In this document: in pieces, positions 5,416 to 6,340 of the stretch
How positions within the stretch are numbered: the stretch's first letter is position 1
Layout of the letters: the number at the start of each line of letters is the position of its first letter
Source of the DNA: Flavipsychrobacter stenotrophus
GTDB lineage: Bacteria; Bacteroidota; Bacteroidia; Chitinophagales; Chitinophagaceae
Length of the DNA: 6,340 bases
NCBI GenBank assembly: GCA_947379685.1
Contig: CANCOG010000298.1
Coordinates: 1 to 6,340 of the forward strand
Direction of reading: 5' to 3'
Made by a program: the position numbers and the translations under genes
The notes under the pieces: model-generated
Databases searched by the model: none
What the model was told of the DNA's origin: nothing
Seen by the model: only the letters and a program-made list of their open reading frames with translations

Positions 5416-5449
5416 TTGGAAAACTCCTGGATTTCCAAGGGGCGTTTTT
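5416..5449 (+). terminator. Terminator-like hairpin with an alternative fold
   Basis: AAAAC (5420-5424) pairs with GTTTT (5444-5448). After a bulged C5443 the stem continues TCCT/GGGG and, across a two-base AA bulge, GG/CC around an ATTT loop. The T-run ends the structure. A competing perfect 7-bp stem, TTGGAAA/TTTCCAA (5416-5422 and 5432-5438), uses some of the same bases and would break the terminator stem. It appears to be the third terminator in the tRNA-like array. Confidence 0.45.
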
Positions 5450-5527
5450 ATGCCTTTTCCTTTGTTCACTTCTTTGTTACCCCTAAAAAATATCATAACA
5501 TGGTCTAACGAATACAAATTTAAGCAA

Positions 5528-5550
5528 TGACATAATTCATATTTATGTCA
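5528..5550. repeat. 8-bp perfect inverted repeat
   Basis: TGACATAA (5528-5535) and TTATGTCA (5543-5550) are exact inverted copies around a 7-base spacer, with start-to-start spacing of 15 bases. There is no U-tract and no nearby gene end, so a protein-binding dyad is more likely than a terminator. It overlaps a weaker AACAA/TTGTT dyad at 5550-5564. Confidence 0.45.
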
Positions 5551-5643
5551 ACAAAAATATTGTTAATTTCGTCTTGGGAACTGCCACTTTTCAAGAAAAC
5601 ATTTACGTTTTATTTTTGTTTCGAGGTCATTTAATTGCTTTTT

Positions 5644-5766
5644 TTGTGATTGGCGTAACCTATATTTTCATATGTAAGTGCATTTTGGTATCTTTACATC
5701 AATCACAATAAAACCCATAAATTGTGATCGGCGTATAATAAAATATGCTTTATTTTTTATTTGTGA
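5644..5766 (+). promoter_or_regulatory. TTGTGAT half-site array, probable operator of the AbiEi-type gene
   Basis: TTGTGATTGGCGTA (5644-5657) and TTGTGATCGGCGTA (5722-5735) are direct repeats differing at one base. ATCACAAT (5702-5709) is an exact inverted copy of ATTGTGAT (5721-5728) with half-sites 19 bases apart, about two helical turns. A further TTGTGAA lies at 5761-5767, just before the ATG. AbiEi antitoxins are known to repress their own operon by binding inverted repeats upstream, so this array is a good candidate for the binding site. Binding itself is inference. Confidence 0.55.
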
Positions 5767-5770
5767 ATAT

Positions 5771-6340
5771 ATGCGCTTAAATACAAACATAGCTTCTACT
5801 GCGGCTGCCGTTCATGAATGGATTGAGTGCACTTCTCCGGGTACAATATTCTTTTTGCAGGACATATCAGTGGATGGAAGTGAGGCTGCAATACGTAAGA
5901 TAGTCTCAAAGCTAGTAAAGGAAAAAGTAATCATTAGGATTGCTAAAGGTATCTATATCTATCCTAAGAAAGATCCTTTACTGGGAACATTAAAACCTTC
6001 TTTAGAAGAAGTAGCAAATGCAATCGCCAGAAGGGACAAGATAAGATTACAGCCAACGTCAGCACTTGCACTGAATAAGCTTGGGCTTTCGACCCAGGTA
6101 CCAATGAAACAGCTGTATTACACTGATGGCACGCAACGTGTAATCGCAATCGGCAAGGGAACAATTACGTTCAAACAGCGAAGCCCAAAAAAAGTAGCCC
6201 AAAAAAGTTACCTGGTAGCACTGGTTATTGCAGCTTTGGAAGAATTGGGCGTTGACGGCCTAACTGTTGAAATAAAAGAAAAGCTAAAGAATACCTTAGC
6301 GCAAGAAGATAAGAAAGTCATACTGGAAGATGCACTGACC
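5771..6340 (+). CDS. Type IV toxin-antitoxin AbiEi-family antitoxin (DUF6088), 3' end beyond the window
   Basis: The frame starts at ATG 5771, the first in-frame start, and runs 190 codons to the edge without a stop. Residues 1-65 form an N-terminal winged-helix-like domain: AAVHEWIECTSPGTIFFLQD, then a recognition-helix region EAAIRKIVSKLVKEKVIIRI and the wing AKGIYIYPK. Residues 77-140 carry the family signature SLEEVANAIARRDKIRLQP, then LNKLGLSTQVPM and YYTDGTQRVI, then GTITFKQRSPKK. This matches DUF6088/AbiEi proteins of about 200 residues, so only some 10-15 residues should be missing. The family neutralises AbiEii/AbiGii nucleotidyltransferase toxins without direct contact (type IV), represses its own operon, and takes part in phage abortive infection. 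The toxin gene would be expected directly downstream. The leader contains TTGTGAT repeats. Confidence 0.85.
   Translation, partial: MRLNTNIASTAAAVHEWIECTSPGTIFFLQDISVDGSEAAIRKIVSKLVKEKVIIRIAKGIYIYPKKDPLLGTLKPSLEEVANAIARRDKIRLQPTSALALNKLGLSTQVPMKQLYYTDGTQRVIAIGKGTITFKQRSPKKVAQKSYLVALVIAALEELGVDGLTVEIKEKLKNTLAQEDKKVILEDALT

Larger units (their letters stand above)
5451..5770. other. AT-rich gene-free region upstream of the AbiEi-type gene
   Basis: No supported gene is seen; the longest plus-strand frame from an ATG (5545-5634, 29 codons) has no recognisable features. The region holds a dyad at 5528-5550, a full TAnnTTTG match (TATTTTTG, 5621-5628) without a -33 partner, TATCTTTA at 5689-5696 (one mismatch to the -7 consensus), and the TTGTGAT repeat array at 5644-5766. 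It is a regulatory region rather than coding DNA. Confidence 0.6.

Noticed and set aside
5545..5634. 29-codon frame upstream of the AbiEi-type gene
   Set aside because: No Shine-Dalgarno site, no recognisable sequence, and it overlaps a dyad in very AT-rich DNA.
5964..6164. Minus-strand 66-codon frame inside the AbiEi-type gene
   Set aside because: It is antisense to a conserved coding region and has no family features.

Overview
The window looks like Bacteroidota DNA, probably a Chitinophagaceae-like member. The evidence is a C-terminal type IX secretion (T9SS) sorting domain, several TAnnTTTG-type -7 promoter elements, mostly weak or absent Shine-Dalgarno sites, a tRNA without an encoded CCA end, and a DUF6088/AbiEi-type antitoxin of the Bacteroidota flavour. 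The organism call rests on these features only; no search was run.

Layout. Positions 1-290 (minus) hold the N-terminal part of an SRPBCC/polyketide-cyclase-like protein that runs off the left edge, with a candidate promoter and dyad operator behind it. A 12-bp perfect hairpin at 446-475 ends a 605-residue secreted beta-helix protein (501-2318, minus). From 4439 down to 2524 four minus-strand genes follow each other: a small heat-shock protein (Hsp20) with a consensus Shine-Dalgarno, then a lipoprotein, a 96-residue protein and a 168-residue protein with a C-terminal membrane helix. The last three are only 21 and 32 bases apart and look like one operon. A hairpin separates them from hsp20 but has no U-tract, so readthrough from hsp20 is possible. 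A 56-residue single-helix membrane protein (4804-4974, minus) has its own intrinsic terminator.

From 5023 the plus strand carries tRNA-Ala(GGC) with a -7 element and a strong terminator. It is followed by two progressively decayed tRNA-like units, each followed by a terminator-like hairpin. After about 320 bases of AT-rich, gene-free DNA comes the 5' 190 codons of an AbiEi-family antitoxin (DUF6088), whose AbiEii nucleotidyltransferase partner would be expected beyond the right edge. The upstream region carries repeated TTGTGAT half-sites in direct and inverted orientation, a plausible autoregulatory operator.

Functionally this is a mix of stress and envelope genes on the left and a tRNA locus next to a phage-defence/toxin-antitoxin gene on the right. 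A decayed tRNA array bordering a TA gene suggests an accessory-DNA boundary, but no integrase or transposase is visible. No wholly new system is demonstrated. The best candidates for novelty are the uncharacterised three-gene lipoprotein operon beside hsp20, the decaying tRNA-terminator array, and the TTGTGAT operator array.
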